In this document: positions 44,930 to 55,656 of the stretch, in pieces | Position numbering within the stretch: position 1 is the first letter of the stretch | Layout: each line of letters begins with the position of its first letter | Assembly: GCF_905171775.1 (NCBI RefSeq) | Contig: NC_053491.1 | Coordinates: 138,245,983-138,309,982 of the forward strand | Source: Rana temporaria | Taxonomy: Eukaryota; Chordata; Amphibia; Anura; Ranidae | Length of the DNA: 64,000 nucleotides | Direction of reading: 5' to 3' | Made by a program: the position numbers and the translations under genes | The notes under the pieces: model-generated | What the model was told of the DNA's origin: nothing | What the model saw: the letters and a program-made list of their open reading frames with translations, nothing else | Databases searched by the model: none

Positions 44930-45290
44930 AAGATACGCAAACGCAAGTGCAAAAATGTGAGAATGAATTAAAGTGTTTGTTCACCAATGTCAAAAGTTGG
45001 CCAAGCAAAATAGGAGAGTTTGGAGATTTTGGTGAGTGAAGAGAACTATGATTTAACTGGTATTGCTGAATGTTGGCTTAATGTTTTACATGACTGGGCT
45101 ATTAGTATGTTTGGCTTTACTCTCTTTCGGAGAGTAGGGTAAAATATGATGGTATCTGTCTCTACATCTCTCTCTATTTGAGAAGTGATCTCAAAGAGAG
45201 TGTGAAAGAGGACCTAGTTGATGGAGAGTGTGATGGTGCTAAAGCATTATACGTAGAGCTGCATATAGGTGTTTTGTGTTTTTGTTTTTT
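44930..45290 (+). pseudogene. CR1-type LINE endonuclease fragment
   Basis: The + strand reads SEENYDLTGIAECWLNVLHD followed by WAISMFGFTLFRR. This is the conserved DIIGITETWL...HDWA...GY.LFR block of CR1-clade AP endonucleases. Stops follow soon after, and no RT is seen nearby. Confidence 0.72.
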
Positions 45291-45849
45291 TTGCTTGCCT
45301 CTGGATCAACTGTGAGTATAGGATTGTGTATATGGAGGTTTTCTATTTGTTTGCGCTTCATGTTTGACCTGCAGTTCACCTCTTTCTGACCTGCATTTGA
45401 TCTGTTTCAATCAGGTTTAGCACATCTAGACATTCATAGACTTGTATAGGAATGCATAACACATTGGAAGCATGTCAACAAGGCCCTAAGGGCTGGCCAT
45501 AAATGACTCTTTTTTTTTTAGCCAGTGGGCTCATTGACAGAAACCGAATTGGTTCCCCTATCCAAACAAGCGAGGTGGACAGCAGAACATCTCCACTCTC
45601 AGAATACACTGATCAACTATTGAGAAAAAAATTTCAACAAGCCCTTCAACAGAAGTCAATTGTCAATTGTTAGATCAACTTCTATTGAAGACCCTGCTGA
45701 ATCGCCCGAATTTCGATCCATCTATGTGGCCAGCGCGTTGACTAATTTGCGATCTAGTTTGCCATGAAAATAATTGATTACTGATACCAAAACGAATACA
45801 TTGCTATTGCTGGTAAGTATGATTTACATTGTTAAGAATAGACCATTGG
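45291..45849. other. Repeat-like DNA, unclassified
   Basis: Contains AAGGGCTGGCCATAAATGAC (45490) and TATGTGGCCAGCG (45723), which pair as ends of a probable foldback element. No genes. Confidence 0.4.
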
Positions 45850-46690
45850 AATAGCCATACAGAATACCCCTAAAATTTAACAGCCTCGTGTCCTATAGGC
45901 ATGTTTCTCACAAATCTGTTACCAAGACAGCTCAGATCAGTAAAAAGAGGGAAAATTACCACAGACCCTCCATTTACTGTGAAAAATGGGTAAAAGAGTT
46001 TGGTTCAGATCCACAGCCAGGTGACTAGCATAAAATGTGGGAGGCCCTGTTTAAATCATTTTGCAATGTCCTCGCTCTTGAAAATTCTTTTAAAGTTATG
46101 TCTCGTTGGTATTTTGAAAAGTCTACCATCGAACCCATCCAATTGCTTCCGAGATTGCCCAGATTTGGGCAATATGAAACATATAGAATATGGTGGACCT
46201 GTCCTACAGTCCGGAGGTTAAGAATCAGGGTGTACACACTGGTCTATGCGGTCCTCCATATGAATTTGTGGCGAAACCCATGGGAGGCACTTTTACATAA
46301 ACCTATCGTAGACGCTACCTGTCGGGAATGTACTCTAATCACTCATATTATTATGGTGACGAAGCCAACTATAGCGCAGTCTTGAAAGACACCGCTTCTT
46401 AGCTTTGAAGAGGTTAAAAACCGGGTTCACGGTACGCTCATCAACATAAGTTTAACGGCAATCCTTGAAGATAAGTATGACAAAGTATGACAAATTCCAA
46501 CAGATTTGGCAGCCCTGGATAGACCACTCCCCCCCTCTCAAATGACCTCCCGATTTTTAGATCTGTAAAGGTTCCATGTGACACCGCTTAAAAATCCCCT
46601 GGGGCACCCTTTCCCCTTTTTTTCCCTCCCCCTCCTTCTCCCTTTTTTTTTCTTTCTCTGTTTTCTCTATAGCTTGCCCTTATGTGCTTG
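45850..46690 (+). pseudogene. L1/Tx1-type LINE ORF2 3' end
   Basis: The + strand shows WEALFKSFCNVLALENSFKV, YRIWWTCPTVRRL and RIRVYTLVYAVLHMNLWRNP, matching the C-terminal part of Tx1/L1-type ORF2 with its IWW.CP motif. Codons continue to about 46560 with frameshifts, followed by a pyrimidine-rich 3' tail. Confidence 0.68.
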
Positions 46691-46736
46691 ACTCTCCCAC
46701 TGCTGAGCTCATGTAGGGTAGGCCATGGCCGTCTTA

Positions 46737-47159
46737 TGCCGCGTACACATGGTCGGAATTTCCACCAGCAATTGTCCGATGTGAGCTTTTGGTCGGACAT
46801 TCTGACCGTGTGTATGCTCCATCAGACTTTTGCTGGCGGAATTTCTGCCAGCAAAAGATTGAGAGCAGGTTCTCCATTTTTCCGACAGAAAAAATTCCAA
46901 TTGGAAATTCCGATCGTCTGTGGCAATTCCGACGCGCAAAATTCCGACGCATGCTTGGAAACAATTTGACGCATGCTCGGAAGCATTGAACTTAATTTTC
47001 TCGGCTCTTCGTAGTGTTGTACGTCACCGCGTTCTTGACGGCCAAAAGTTCAGAGAACTTTGTGTGACTGTGTGTATGCAAACCAAGCTTGAGCGGAATT
47101 CCGTTGGAAAAACCATTAAAGGTTTTTCCGATGGAAAATCCGATTGTGTGTACGGGGCA
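46737..47159. mobile_element. Family A inverted-repeat element
   Basis: Ends TGCCGCGTACACATGGTCGG and GATTGTGTGTACGGGGCA, flanked by TTA (46734-46736) and TAA (47160-47162). The interior holds TGAACTTAATTTTCTCGGCT and GTCACCGCGTTCTTGACGGC as in 11141 and 18804. Six overlapping chance frames, none coding. Confidence 0.84.
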
Positions 47160-47162
47160 TAA

Positions 47163-48038
47163 ATTACGAAAATCTCAGTAAAAGGAGGAAAAATTAAAAG
47201 GAAATGATTCCTGATATTCTATGATCATATAATAAACATACATGCACACAAAATCAACAAACACCTTATACAGTAAAGCAGTAACTGTATGCAGCACAGT
47301 CAAAAGTCACAGTCACACTCAAAACAATAAAGAAAAACTTGCCCAATGCTCTGTTCATATTTATGCTGGTAATATACTACAATTGTATTTTTATAAAAGC
47401 TACTTCTGTAAATCCCTATATCTATATCTCCAAAGTGTATGAACTAACATTATTGGTAAAGTAAAAGCATGTATCCCCCTATTTCCTGATACCCATGACT
47501 AAGACTTACTGTTTTTTGATGGCAAGCACCACACCCACCGTTGAACATTCTAGTGCCAGAGGTAGTTAATAGGTGCTCTGATCGCTGAAAAGGGGTAGGC
47601 TTAGTGCCAAGAGGGGGCCAGGCTAAATCTTGACTTACAGAAAAGTAAATTGCCTGTAGTCTGCCTGCTTAAAGGATCTAGAGTCCTCCCCAGACATAAA
47701 GGAATGAATATGAACAAGCCCAGGCCATTACGCTTTACCAGATATGTTAGTTCATAACCAGTTAGTGATTACCCGACAAGCACAAAGCTCGAGCGGTCAA
47801 CCACCCTGCATATTTTCAACCCTCACAAATCAAGAAAAATTGTCAAAAGTTAATGTTAGAAATCAAAACAGCTCTTTAAACTTAAACAGAATTATAAACT
47901 AAGGAAGAGTAGTTTGTTTATACTGGAGTACTAGATTAAAAGGAAGTGACAGCATATGTATGTATAGGTACAGTATATGTACCTTTAAAAAAAAATTATG
48001 AAGTAGACAATACAACTTTATGGCATTTCAGAACGTAC
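47163..48038. other. FBXL13: FBXL13 intron, no recognised feature
   Basis: AT-rich DNA between a family A element and a FBXL13 exon. No further exon seen. Confidence 0.45.
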
Positions 48039-48193
48039 CTATATGTTGGCTACTTCGAAATTTCACCCACTTCTCCCATCTGTGTATTATGGTTTTCAGC
48101 ACAGTTTTTGCATGGTGAGTCTCCGCACTTTGAAGCTTGGCCTGTAAGTCCAGCTTTCTGGCTTTCCTTCCTGCACAGTACTCCATCCAAGCA
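48039..48193 (-). CDS. FBXL13: FBXL13 coding exon with tryptophan repeats
   Basis: This 155-base exon follows TATGCAG and precedes GTACGT. It encodes AWMEYCAGRKARKLDLQAKL and continues through HHAKTVLKTIIHRWEKWVKF. Regularly spaced W/F residues in a basic, alanine-rich helix resemble SFI1/IQ-like repeats that precede the F-box in FBXL13. It ends one base into a codon, completed by the exon at 35125. The composition suits a long coiled helix that packs in the dynein regulatory complex; that role is known for the family, not shown here. Confidence 0.82.
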
Positions 48194-49200
48194 CTGCATA
48201 TGTTAGAAGGAATTAATGTTTTATTAGCCTTTCACTGAAGCCTACAATACATGTAATGATATCCATGTAATACAATATGAAAAGACATAGAAACAATGTA
48301 AACAGAAATAACAAGACTGAAAGAATTACTATATTCTGTAAGTAATATTTTAAGAATCTCTAATATAAGTGTGTGGTTATGGTAATGATGAATTGATAAT
48401 ATAATAATATTAAAGCCTAAAGCTTTGTTTTAGTTTTGGATAGAGTTATGGATGGTGAAGACCTCTGTCAGGTTTTAAAAAAGGTTTTCGTTCCATGCAT
48501 TCTCAGTATATTAAGTGTTACTTAAAGTGATTGTAAATGATCACCTTGTAAAACAAGCAAAACAGCCCATTCAGTTTAAAGTACAAATGGGAGGCAAAAC
48601 ATCTGTGTATAGAGCACAAGATCCCCAATATCTCTCATCTGTACTTACAAGGCCCAAGGACAGATGGTAGCCTCCTTCTAATCTTCCAAGCGACACCCTC
48701 CAGTGATACAGACAGATCTTTGGCAGACAGCTCCCCTCAGTATGCTTCTTCTAAGCACCTGGGTCTCAACATTCCTCCCCTCAAGTTGCCTAGCTGAGGA
48801 ATCACCAACAGCAGCCTTTTGCCTAGGAGGGCAGTGTGCCCCCAAGGCTGGACTCCTCTATTCTGGGACAAGACCCAGAGCCATGTGTGCTCTTAGAATA
48901 AATACATACAGTCTCCTAGCCTGCCTTCAGGGCCTGCTTCTGTGGGATAGGCTGGAGCTGTATCAATATGCATTCTGCCATCTGCATAGCTCCACACCTA
49001 CCATCCAGAAACTTCTCAAGTTGCCTGGATACAGATAGGGATATCCAGTAGTCTGGCAGCAGCAGAGCACACAGATCAGACCTGACTAAACAATCACAGC
49101 TCACTGGGTACAGCGAGCCAAACTATACTTTTACCAACTCAAAATTATAGCCACACTGCCTACAGTGTGGCAACTAAATCTACCTATCAAAAACACACTC
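48194..49200. other. FBXL13: FBXL13 intron with a D-type end
   Basis: TTAAAGTGATTGTAAATG (48523) is a family D-type left end; no matching right end. The 111-codon frame at 48703-49038 has no recognisable homology. Confidence 0.4.
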
Positions 49201-49203
49201 TAA

Positions 49204-49680
49204 GGCCTCGTACAGACGACCGGATCTATCCGCTGGGATTGATCCGCGGATCAGTTCCAGTGGACAAATCCGGTCGTCTGTACGGCCTAGCGGATATTTT
49301 TCCACGGAGATTCGTCCGGCCGATCGATTTCAAGCGGATAGAAACTTCTTAGCATGCTAAGAAATCTATCCGCTTGAATCGTTTTCAGCGGATTGATCCG
49401 GTCGTCTGTACAGACTCACCGGATCAATCCGTCCGCTCCCATCCCTCGCATGCGTCGTAATGATTCGACGCATGCGTGGAAGTAGTTACCCTCCAGCGTC
49501 GCGCAAGTCGACGCGTCATCGTCGTGGCGACGGCGCGACACGTCACCGCGGATGTTTTCCGCGCGGATTTTGATCCGATGGTGTGTACAAGCCATCGGAT
49601 CAAAATCCGGAGGAGGAATGTCCGCTGGAAACGGTCCGGCGGACCGTTTCCAGCGGATATCCCCTCGTGTGTACGGGGCC
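49204..49680. mobile_element. Family G foldback element
   Basis: Ends GGCCTCGTACAGACG and GTGTGTACGGGGCC, flanked by TAA (49201-49203, 49681-49683). Nested GATCCGCTG/CAGCGGAT pairs and the central GCATGCGTCGTAATGA / TTCGACGCATGC palindrome (49450-49475). Very close in layout to 32822-33299. Confidence 0.86.
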
Positions 49681-49683
49681 TAA

Positions 49684-50035
49684 CACTTATCTACCTATCC
49701 CAGCACCTGTCCATTAAAATTTGGGGTAGTTGTATATGCAGAAATAGAACTTTGCCCCACTGCATACAATGCACATATGCCTGGTTCAACTGTCAATACT
49801 TCTGCTTGGAACTCAAGAACAAAATTCACAAGGCAGGAGGTATATTGGCAAGGCCTGGAAAAACATATGTACAGTATTCAGTAGTTGTCGAGTTGTAGCT
49901 GTAAAGAAAGATGATGGCTCTTCCTGCTATTCCCCAGAAATGAGCAATCAACTTCAAACAGGTGATAGGTAAGGGGATGTGGTACTTCAGAATTGTGACT
50001 GGGGAGAACTTAAGCTGGAGCAGGTTTTGCACAGT
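49684..50035. other. FBXL13 intron, no recognised feature
   Basis: No exon or element ends seen in this short interval. Confidence 0.4.
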
Positions 50036-50258
50036 ACGATGAAATTTATTTTATTGGGATTTTATGTGATAGAGCATCACAAAGTGGCACATAATTGTGA
50101 AGGAAAATGATAAATGGCTGTCAATTTTTTTTTTTACAAATAAATATCTGGAAAGTGTGGCGTGCATTTGTATTCAGACCCCTTTACTCTGATACCCCTA
50201 ACTAAAATCTAGTCAAACCAATTGCCTTCAGACGTCAATTAATAAATAGAGTCCACCT

Positions 50259-51052
50259 GTGTGTAATTTCAGGGATAAAGTTGTGGAGAAGTTTAAAGCA
50301 GGGTTGGGTTATAAAAAAATATCCCAAGCTTTGAACATCTCACGGAGCATTGTTCAATTCATCATCCAAAAATGGAAAGACTATGGCACAACTGCAAACC
50401 TACCAAGACATGGCCATCCACCTGAACTGATAGGCTGGGCAAGGAGAGCTTTAATCAGAGAAGCAGCCAAGAGGCCCATGGTAACTCTGAAGGAGCTGCA
50501 GAGATCCACAGCTCAGATGGGAGAATCTGTCCACAGGACAACTATTAGTCGTGCACTCCACAAAGCTGGCCTTTATGGAAGAGTAGCAAGAAAAAAGCCA
50601 TTGTTAAATAAAAGCCATAAGAAGTCTTGTTTGCAGTTTGTGAGCAGCATCATGTTTGTGGCAGCATCATGTTGTTGGGATGCTTTTCTTCAGCAGGGGC
50701 AGGGAAGCTGGTCAGAGTTGATGGAAAGATGGATGTAGCCAAATACAGGGCAATCTTAGAAGAAAACCTGTTAGAGTCTGCAAAAGACTTGAAACTGGGG
50801 CAGAGGTTCATCTTACAGCAGGTCAATGACACTAAACATACATCCAGAGCTACAATGAAATGGTTTAGATCAAAGCATATTAATGTGTTAGAATGGCCCA
50901 GTCAAAGTCCAGACCTAAATCCAATAAAAAATCTGTGGCAAGACTTGAAAATTACTGTTCATAGATGCTCTCCATCCAATCTGACAGAGCTTGAGCTATG
51001 TTGCACAGAAGAATGGGAAAAATGTCACTCTCTAGACATGCAAAGCTGGTAG
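50259..51052 (+). pseudogene. Tc1 transposase, internally deleted
   Basis: The 5' frame (50259 to about 50640) holds the paired helix-turn-helix DNA-binding part: VVEKFKAGLGYKKISQALNI, then IIQKWKDYGTTANLPRHGHP. Around 50640 a deletion removes the block with the first catalytic Asp, and the frame shifts. The second frame keeps CFSSAGAGKLVRVDGKMD, a QQVNDTKHTSRAT block where the second Asp region is mutated (DND to VND), and EWPSQSPDLNPIKNLW. It cannot be active. Confidence 0.87.
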
Positions 51053-51307
51053 AGACATACCCAAAAAGACATACAGCTGTAATTGCAGTGAAAGGGGGTT
51101 CTACAAAGTACTGACTCAGGGGAGCTGAATACAAATGCACGCCACACTTTTCACATATTTATTTGTAAAATATTTAGAAAACCATTTATCACTGTCCTTC
51201 CACCTGACAATTATGTGCCACTTTGTGTTGGTTTATCACATAGAATCCCAATAAAATACATTAAAATTTTTGGTTGTAATATGACAAAATGTGGAAAATA
51301 TCTAGGG

Positions 51308-52220
51308 CAGTGGTTCTCAACCTTCTAGTGCCGTGACCCCTTGATAAAATTTCCCAAGTTGTGGGGACCCCTAACAGTAAAATTATTTTCATAGCGTGGG
51401 TTGAAAGCACCCAAGGTAAGACAAGTAATTTGTAACCCACGGACATTTAGCGCTCCCTGAGTGCCTTCCACTTGTACGGTATTAAAACCCCTTAGGGTAA
51501 ATTTTAGGAAGTATCACTCTCTTTGTTCTCCTTTTTTTCCCCTTTCATCTCTCTCTATCCTAATTCCTTGTTTTTTCCCCCATCCCTCCCTCTAAGGCCT
51601 TGTACAGACGGGCAAACATGTACGATGAAAACGGTCCGCCGGACCGTTTTCAGCGTACATGTCTGCCCGGAGATTTCTGTATGATGGCTGTACACACCAT
51701 CATACAGAAATCCGCGCGTACTCGATACGCGGCGACGAGGCCGCGCTGTCGCTGCCACGATGACGCGGCGACGTGCGCGGCCCTGGCAGTTCAATGCTTG
51801 CACGCATGCGAGGGATGGCGGCTGCTCGGACATGTACGGTAGGTCTGTACAGACGACCGAACGTGTCCAACGGACAGGATTCCAGCGGGCATGTTTCTAA
51901 ACATGTTTAGAAATATTTGCCCGCTCAAAAAAGGCACGGCGGGCAAATGTACGCTGGAATCCTGTCCGCTCGGCTGTACAGACGACCGAACATGTCTGCT
52001 GAAACTGGTCCGCGGACCAGTTTCAGCAGACATGTTCGGTCGTCTGTACGGGGCCTTACTGTCTTTCTTACTGTCTTTCTTGCTTTCTTTTCTCTCCCTT
52101 TTTCTTTGTTCCTTCCTCTCTTATCCCCCTTCCTAGGAGAACAGTGCGGGCTTCAGGAACAGCCCAGGATTTAGTGACCCCTGGCAAATCATCATTTGAC
52201 CCCCAAGTTGAGAACCACTG
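51308..52220. mobile_element. hAT non-autonomous element with 8-bp duplication
   Basis: Ends CAGTGGTTCTCAACC and GTTGAGAACCACTG, flanked by ATCTAGGG (51300-51307, 52221-52228). The subterminal GTGACCCC ... GGGGACCCCTAACAGTAAAA block is typical of Charlie-like hAT elements. A family G element is nested at 51596-52055, leaving about 450 bp of its own sequence. Confidence 0.9.
51596..52055. mobile_element. Family G foldback element inside hAT
   Basis: Ends GGCCTTGTACAGACGGGC and CGTCTGTACGGGGCC, next to TAA (51593-51595) and TTA (52056-52058). Inner pairs include AAAACGGTCCGCCGG / GGACCGTTTTC and AACTGGTCCGCGGACCAGTT. It is related most closely to the 3595-4096 copy (ACATGTCTGCTGAAACTGG-type arm). 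Confidence 0.83.
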
Positions 52221-52283
52221 ATCTAGGGGTATGGATAGTTTTTCAAGGCATTATATGCTGGAAGGGATTTTCCTGAATACTAT

Positions 52284-52969
52284 GGGCCAGATCCTCATAG
52301 CGAGTACTTTCAAATTACCCGCGTTGTATCTTTAGTTTAAATCCTCGAACCAAGATACGACGGCATCTGGGTTCGATCCGACAGGCGTACGGCTTTGTAC
52401 GCCTTCGGATCGTAGATGCAATACTTCGGCGTCCGCTGGGTGGAATTTGCGTCGTTTTCCGCGTCGGGTATGCAAATTAGCTTTTTCCGACGATCCACGA
52501 ACGTACGCGCGGCCGTCGCATTCTCTTACGTCGTCTCTAGTCGGCTTTTTCCGGCGTATAGTTAAAGCTGCTATTTTGCGGCGTATAGATAGACTTGCCA
52601 TGTTAAGTATGGCCGTCGTTCCCGCGTCAAATTTTTTTATTTTTTTTGCGTAAGTCGTCCGTGAATAGGGATGGACGTAAGTCACGTCTAAGTTCAAAAA
52701 ATTACGTCGTTGCGACGTCATTTCGTGCAAAGCACGGCAGGAATTTTCGAAACGGAGCATGCGCAGTTCAATCGGCGCAGGGGACACGCTTCATTTAAAT
52801 GAATCACGCCCCCTAATCTCCGATTTGAATTACGCCGCCAGAAATACACTACGCCGCCGTAACTTTCGGCGCGCAATCTTTCAGGATTCGAACCAAAGCC
52901 GAAAAAGTTACGGCGGCGTAGCGTATCTCTGATACGCTGCGCCGACCCATTTCTATGTGGATCTGGCCC
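52284..52969. mobile_element. Family B inverted-repeat element
   Basis: Ends GGGCCAGATCCTCATAG and TATGTGGATCTGGCCC, flanked by TAT (52281-52283, 52970-52972). Core: ATACGACGGCATCTGGGTT, CGATCCACGAACGTACGCGC, TTAAGTATGGCCGTCGTTCC, GCATGCGCAGTTC, ACGCCCCCTAATC. Chance frames (151 codons on the - strand) repeat in other B copies but show no protein family. Confidence 0.87.
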
Positions 52970-52972
52970 TAT

Positions 52973-53352
52973 GGGTCCTTCTCTACCCTAGGGACAATCT
53001 TGTCTAAATAGGGGATATGTGAAATGCTCTTTCTGCACTCCGTTTCAAGAACACGTTCTCTTAAATACTTGAGTTAGAGGAATGATAACATCCACCAAGT
53101 AGAAGGGTCCACATGAATTGTGATGGTGGCACTAAACGGAAATCTATTTTTCTCCGCTCTCTATATACAAAATAAAAATGAAAAACTAAACATCTCAACT
53201 TAGCAGTGCATAAATCCAAAATGTTTCCATAGCACTAAACAAAAGCTTGACAGGTTAAAAGAACCTTGATACTTCTGCCAAATGATCTTAATGCTAGAAA
53301 CATTTTTACTTATACATGTAAATCTAATTTTGTCAGGGAGTAAAATACTCAC
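52973..53352 (-). other. FBXL13: FBXL13 intron, no recognised feature
   Basis: AT-rich, adjoining the exon at 53353. Confidence 0.45.
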
Positions 53353-53420
53353 TTAAAGTATAACCTCTGCAACTTGCTGATGTAAAATGAGTATGCTTTC
53401 TTAAATAGTTCTGGTGACAC
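53353..53420 (-). CDS. FBXL13: FBXL13 coding exon
   Basis: This 68-base exon has acceptor TTCCATTCAG and donor GTGAGT. It starts on a codon boundary and encodes VSPELFKKAYSFYISKLQRL then YF, with two bases left for the next exon. The PEL...A..FY....L pattern matches the mammalian protein at the corresponding place. The first base of the 48193 exon completes AAT. No other frame is open with these borders. Confidence 0.82.
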
Positions 53421-53572
53421 CTGAATGGAAAAAGAAAGCTGCATCAAAAGGAATGTTAAGTAATCAGAAAAAAAAACCTTTGGTTTACTTCCAGGATGTG
53501 AAGATAGCTACACAAAGCTTAACAAGCCCTCTCCTCAAATAGCCTAATGTGCTTTATGTACGTTAATATTAA

Positions 53573-54119
53573 AGTGGAGTTCCACCCATTTTTTTATGTT
53601 TGTCTGTGCTGCATGCCCTAATCTCATAGTGTTCAGAATGGACACTTTTTATTTATTTTGTTGCTTGTAAATACCTTTATTTTGTAGTCCTTCATTACTT
53701 CCTCCTCCTTTTTAGCCTAGGCTATTAAGTCACAAGGCTATTCGCAAGGGTTTCTGGGATAGGCATCATGTATCCCAGTAGTCCTCGCAAATAGCCTATT
53801 TGCATAGAGAAGGGGCGGCAACTTCCTCTGACACTCCCATTGCTATGGAAACCTGACTGAAACCTATTACATTGCTTGTGCAGCACTGAGCATTTGCGAG
53901 ATCTGCAAGGCTGCAATCCAGGAAGTCATACAGTCTGGCTTCATGATGCCCACACTTAAGATGGCCACGGTCTATTTCTAGATTCTAAACTAACTAAATG
54001 CTCTAACAACCTAACAAAACGGACCTTAGTTTACAGACTAACTTTACTAGACTACATTAAGCTTGTGTATTACAGGGGTATTTATATTTAAAAAATGAAA
54101 TTGTGGGTGGAACTCCCCT
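53573..54119. mobile_element. TTAA inverted-repeat element
   Basis: Ends AGTGGAGTTCCACCC and GGGTGGAACTCCCCT, flanked by TTAA (53569-53572, 54120-54123). The interior carries a GGCTATT(C/T)GCAA inverted pair around 53737-53795. Non-coding. Confidence 0.8.
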
Positions 54120-54123
54120 TTAA

Positions 54124-54874
54124 CGAATGGGTGAATTAACGAACAATATACGAACAAGGAAAATAAGCCATATACATAGGACCGTGTGAATGAAGCTCAA
54201 TCAGATGAAATATCTTTGTCCTTCCTTGTATAAACATGCACAGGCTCCCTTGTATCCTGTGAGTGTATATGAATAACAGTGCCGTGCTCATCTTTGAAGT
54301 GACTCTGGTAAACAAAGAGGAATCAGATCAAGGTCTTCGAACCACAGATTTATTTTTTTCTTCTGATGGTGAATTTCTGTGGTAATCTGCAAAACCCAGC
54401 TGTGAAAACTTTAAGACTGCATGTGAAATGCTATAATTAAATTGTTGGGTCCTCCGGTTATCCAATATGCCATTCATTTTGTTAGATATTCATTTCAGTC
54501 TCACAATGAAATGTGATATTTAAGGCGATAAATATCAGTGGAGTGAATTAGGGGGTTAGATGATGGGAAATGATGAAAAAGACCTGACACAGGGTTGTAC
54601 TGCTACATATAATTTACAATCAGTGAAAATGATTCACTGATGGAAAGGTTATTATTTATTACAATCAAGCTTATTTTAGTCATTAGGTTCAATTCACAAA
54701 GCTAGCATACCAGAATAGGGATAATTATTTTTAAAAAGTGACAGTTATGTTCAGTTATGCCCAATGTGATTTGTAAATGAAAATTGCATGGCTAAAATAA
54801 AGATAATTATGCTTTTGTTCCACGATTGTGATTTGAGTCCATTGTCTTGTATCATTTAAAGCAGACCTTTACCC
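54124..54874. other. FBXL13 intron, no recognised feature
   Basis: AT-rich, no element ends or exon recognised. Confidence 0.45.
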
Positions 54875-54877
54875 TAA

Positions 54878-55239
54878 AGCACCGTACACACGGGCCAAAT
54901 GCTGGGCGACATCATCAGGGTCAATAAAAACCGTCCGACATTTGGTCCGTGTGTATGACAACCAGCTTCTGTTGGATCAGCATGCTGGAAAACCGATCTG
55001 ATTGGAGTGTTTTGGCAGGGGGACTGCCCCCTGTCAGAACACAACAGCTCAGCGGGGGAGATCACAACACTAACATTGGATCGTTAGTACAGCGGCTCTG
55101 ACTGGAGCTGTCAGTTTTTCTTTTGTTCAACCCAGGGCTGTCTTCTGTCGGACCAGGAGCCATACACATGGGCTGAAATCTGCCAGTTTCTATTGAACCT
55201 GCTGATGCCACCCAACATTTCGCCCATGTGTACTAGGCT
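54878..55239. mobile_element. Family A-type element
   Basis: AGCACCGTACACACGGGCC and CCCATGTGTACTAGGCT ends, flanked by TAA (54875-54877, 55240-55242). Diverged interior with GTCCGACATTTGG and TGTCGGACC pairs. Confidence 0.72.
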
Positions 55240-55285
55240 TAACTGTGAAGATGTTCTGCCAAGCCTCCTCCCCAACCATCTCTTA

Positions 55286-55656
55286 AGCCTCGTACACACA
55301 CAATGAGAATATCGGATGAATGATTGTCCTTTTTTGCATGCTAGTCTCATATCGAAAACCAATAGGTTACTAAAGTTACAAAAATGTGATGTACAGTGTT
55401 GTATTGTAATGTATTCTTTTGTTTCCAAGCATGGTCTTGATCTTCCATTTTTTTCCGGACGGATACTGTACAGATTAAACAACAATTGTTAGTTCTGGTA
55501 TCATACGGAAAAAAAAATTGTGTTTGTCCCTTTGGATAATTTCAGATGAACTGTCGTGATCGGCTCTTGAAAACTGTGTACTAACCATCAGATTATTGTA
55601 CAATCGCTTCAAAAGAGGTATATTTCCTCTTATTTTCTCATTGTGTGTACTAGACA
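55286..55656. mobile_element. Family A-type element
   Basis: AGCCTCGTACACACACAATG and CATTGTGTGTACTAGACA ends, flanked by TTA (55283-55285, 55657-55659). It sits only about 45 bases from the previous element. Confidence 0.75.

Larger units (their letters stand above)
50036..52253 (+). mobile_element. Tc1/mariner element, left end truncated, hosting a hAT
   Basis: Subterminal sequence (TTTATTTTATTGGGATTTTA) and the right repeat (GTATGGATAGTTTTTCAAGG) belong to the same Tc1 subfamily as 358-1488. The right repeat is split at 51308-52220 by a hAT element. The left ~40 bases of the terminal repeat are missing. Confidence 0.82.

Noticed and set aside
52332..52787. 151-codon minus-strand frame, recurring in family B copies (for example 37944-38360)
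   Set aside because: The frame recurs because the DNA recurs. It is broken by frameshifts between copies, lacks a known domain and starts at different places. I cannot exclude a very diverged gene, but nothing supports one.
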